Shown here in pieces: positions 61,554 to 64,000 of a stretch of DNA of 64,000 nucleotides (its first letter is position 1; every line of letters starts with the position of its first letter). The DNA comes from Bettongia penicillata ogilbyi. Lineage: Eukaryota; Chordata; Mammalia; Diprotodontia; Potoroidae. The stretch is from positions 733,065 through 797,064 of the forward strand of contig JAJHZJ010000271.1 of assembly GCA_023548195.1 (NCBI GenBank), read 5' to 3'. The notes under the pieces are model-generated. The model did no database searches. It saw nothing but the letters and a program-made list of their open reading frames with translations, and was not told where the DNA came from. Both the position numbers and the translations under genes were made by a program.

Positions 61554-62894
61554 TAGAGATCCAAATTTCAGTTATTTCCTAAAATGCAAATAAATATTAT
61601 ACACATGCTCACTCTCTCTTTGGAGATAATGGAAATTTTTATCTCAGTAATACTGTCTGACTTTTGATGCAGAAATCTTATCTAATTTCTTGTAAATGTT
61701 TAAGTTTAGACGCATATCTAATTGGAATTAATTTTCAATCTTCTAAAGTCTTCAGATATTTCAGACTGTGTCTTTAGAGGATGCTAATTACTTGCAATCA
61801 AAAAGAGATTTAATTTTTATTTTTAATTAAATTATTTTAAATAATTGGAATTGGTATTTGGGTTCTGGGCTATCAGAGATGAACATGTATCATCTGAATT
61901 TTCACAATAAACTTCAATTTGACAGTATAAAATAAGCAAGCAAAAAAGTCACAGGGCTAATAGAATATAAACAAAGAAACAAACTTGAAATCCCCAAATT
62001 GACAGAAAACAGGATAATAAAATAGAAATGGAGATTACTAGGGAGAATTGACAAACCAATAATGTTACCAAAGAAATAGAAATATAAAGTATATGAAAAA
62101 AAAGGTAACACAACTGGACAAAAGAAATAAAGAAGCTTTGTTTATCCAAAACCAGCATCACAGTTTCTCTAAGAGTAAAAAGTAGGAAGTGATACACTAA
62201 TGGTAAAAAAAAATAAGTTAAGTATGTAATAAAATTGATTAAAACAATAATATCCTGCATTTACATAGAGCTTCTAATGCCTTGTATTTTCTTTTAATCC
62301 TAATAGAAGTCCCATGAGGTAGATGATACAAATATTAATATTCTGGTATAGTGAGGGAAAGTGCCAGAGGAGACTTGGATGAGAATCCACTGTCTCTTTA
62401 TCTTGTTAGTTCCTCAATGTTTTTATACATAATTTGGCAACATATTTATGCTACTTCATCAGAATGTTGTGAAAAAAGTTCTTTGTAACCCTTAAAACGT
62501 CATGTACATATGAGTTGCATTATAAATTATATTTTTAGATGATGAAACTACAGTTGAAGAGTCTTTCTAATGATCAATTTAAAAATAGGATTTGAATTCA
62601 GATCTGCTGCTCTGGAGTTCTGGAGTATTTCCAATATGTCATGAGGATAAGTTTACCTCTTCTTTTACTAATCAAAAAAAATGTTGTTAAGAAATAGGGA
62701 GGTGAAATAGGGGTCAGAATCCTCACCATAAAGTAGAATTAATCTTCCTATATGTTCTTGCCAGAATTTTCTAAACTCATACTATTTGAAGCTGTGGCAC
62801 TATATAATTGACACAGAATTACAGATGTTAGCAATATGTCCTCTTATCACTTCAGTACTTTCATCTCCACCATTTCCTCTTCTGTTCTTGTATT
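61554..62894. other. Non-coding interval with possible MIR relic
   Basis: AT-rich. A reversed MIR/L2-like patch at about 62245-62400 (TGCATTTACATAGAGCTTC, GTCCCATGAGGTAGATGATA). Two overlapping hydrophobic open frames on the minus strand (61914-62260) are translations of A-rich DNA and are not called genes. Confidence 0.45.
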
Positions 62895-63000
62895 TGTTGT
62901 TGTTTCTTCATTATTCTCAAAGAGAACCTGACATCAGGATGGTGATGCTATGACATTCAAGTGAATTGAATTTAAGTGAGGGAAGGTTATGCAAATTCGC
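62895..63000 (-). repeat. SINE 3' portion, minus strand
   Basis: GTTGTTTCTTCATTATTCTCAAAGAGAACCTGACATCAGG, GGTGATGCTATGACATTC and TTTAAGTGAGGGAAGGTTATGC are the reverse of the marsupial dispersed repeat seen at 11882 and, in the tail, 18226-18540. Confidence 0.55.
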
Positions 63001-63054
63001 CAGCCCAATGGTCCAAATAAAGGCAAATCTAGTTTTCTATGCCCTTTGCAGTGA

Positions 63055-63245
63055 ACATCTAGGTGGCACAGTGGATAAAAGTGCTAGGTATTTGGACAAA
63101 TTATTTAACCTCTCCCTGCCTCAATTTCCTCAATTATCAAATTGGGATAATAATAGCACCTAGTTGTCAGAATCAAAGGAGATATTATTTTTAAAGCACT
63201 TAGCACAGTGCCTGGAACATCACAGACATTTAATAAATGCATATT
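63055..63245 (+). mobile_element. MAR1/MIR-type SINE
   Basis: The head ATCTAGGTGGCACAGTGGATAAAAGTGC is followed by TTAACCTCTCCCTGCCTCAATTTCCTC, GGATAATAATAGCACC and the L2-like end GCACTTAGCACAGTGCCTGG...TTTAATAAATGC. Part of the B-box/CORE region is missing. Confidence 0.8.
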
Positions 63246-64000
63246 TCCTTCCTGTGAAGTGAATACAAGCCTGTCTGATTAGAAGATATATTTCCCATTA
63301 GGTTCTAGACCCCAAGGAGAAGCTTTTATACTTTGATCAAGATTTTGAATTCCCATGAGATTTTGCATTGGTGATACTTCTTATAATAATCATCAAAAAA
63401 AAAAAAAAAACGAAGACAGAAACTGAGACTTCTAGGATGAAGGACGAAAGCAAACCATATGGAAAAGTGATCATGGTAGCCCAGGCTTCAGTATGGACCC
63501 TGAAAACAAGCTGAGGGGAGGTAAAACAGAAATAGTGCCATCTACCTTTCAGAGTTACAGGACTAAATCACTCATCCAACTTTAAAACCAACTTGTTGGA
63601 GACTTTGCTATGGCCTCCATCCAATGGAGCATAGTGTTTCCAGAAATCATATTTTTTACTTACAGATATGACCTTCATCCATAGACAACATTTCCTAAGA
63701 TTATCTTTACTATCTTTTTTTATGGTTTCAGTCACATTCAACACTTACTTTTAAAATATGTTAACTTTCTGATCTCCTAATAAGGTACACACTTAGTTCC
63801 GATGATTTTAGTTGTTCTCCGCTGAGCTGATAAGATGGCTCAAGTCAACTAATGAGCATGCATTATCCAATATATCTCATATTCAGTGAGTTCAAAATTT
63901 TGTGAAATATGTTCTATATGTAGGAGTGTGGTGGAATCTGCTTGTAATTCCTCTGTGGAGTTGACTTTCAAATTTTCAGTATGAGCACTCTACAAATCCA
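63246..64000. other. Non-coding interval
   Basis: Unique DNA to the window end; a 16-base poly(A) at 63395-63410. No feature recognised. Confidence 0.5.

Noticed and set aside
61914..62260. Hydrophobic minus-strand frames resembling membrane proteins
   Set aside because: They arise from A-rich plus-strand DNA (poly-Phe/Leu/Ile translation); no start context, no conserved motif.

Overview
The window reads as mammalian, and specifically marsupial, nuclear DNA. It is AT-rich and CpG-poor and has no compact gene organisation. It is filled with LINE-1 ORF2 fragments, ORF1-only half-LINE elements (HAL1-type), tRNA-derived CORE/MIR-type SINEs of the marsupial MAR1/WSINE kind, L2 3' ends, one hAT-like MITE and one LTR-like insertion. 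The marsupial call is my recognition of these repeat families; the species cannot be fixed by eye. I see no functional protein-coding gene, no RNA gene other than the tRNA-derived SINEs, and no CRISPR, origin or prokaryotic feature.

Layout. 1-2950: a degenerate plus-strand HAL1 joined to a plus-strand L1 ORF2 fragment. 3.1-4.1 kb: old L2-like sequence. 4.5-7.8 kb: a minus-strand L1 3'UTR plus ORF2. 7.8-13.2 kb: several minus-strand HAL1 pieces, one split by an L1 3' end. 13.4-15.8 kb: a plus-strand HAL1 split by an LTR-like insertion. 16-27 kb: mostly unique intergenic sequence with MIR, L2 and SINE relics and a hAT-like MITE at 24.4 kb.

The only recognisable host-gene sequence is at 27.2-31.9 kb, minus strand: a nearly full-length, intronless, multiply disrupted copy of HECW2 (NEDL2), a C2-WW-WW-HECT ubiquitin ligase. 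It is a processed pseudogene. Next to it, 32.1-38.8 kb is a three-level nest: a plus-strand L1 ORF2, split by a minus-strand HAL1 with a 16-bp target-site duplication, itself split by a plus-strand HAL1.

39-64 kb holds three more long plus-strand HAL1 copies (41.98, 54.01 and 58.76 kb). Two have clear target-site duplications. Between them lie further L1, L2 and MIR pieces and a minus-strand non-LTR retrotransposon 3' end (48.9-49.6 kb).

Nothing here works together as a pathway. The coherent story is retrotransposition: ORF1-only elements with a conserved 5' start, an AAATAAATAAA-type 3' end and a recurrently frameshifted A-rich site in ORF1, probably moved in trans by L1 ORF2 machinery of the kind whose remains lie beside them. 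The same machinery would explain the HECW2 retrocopy.
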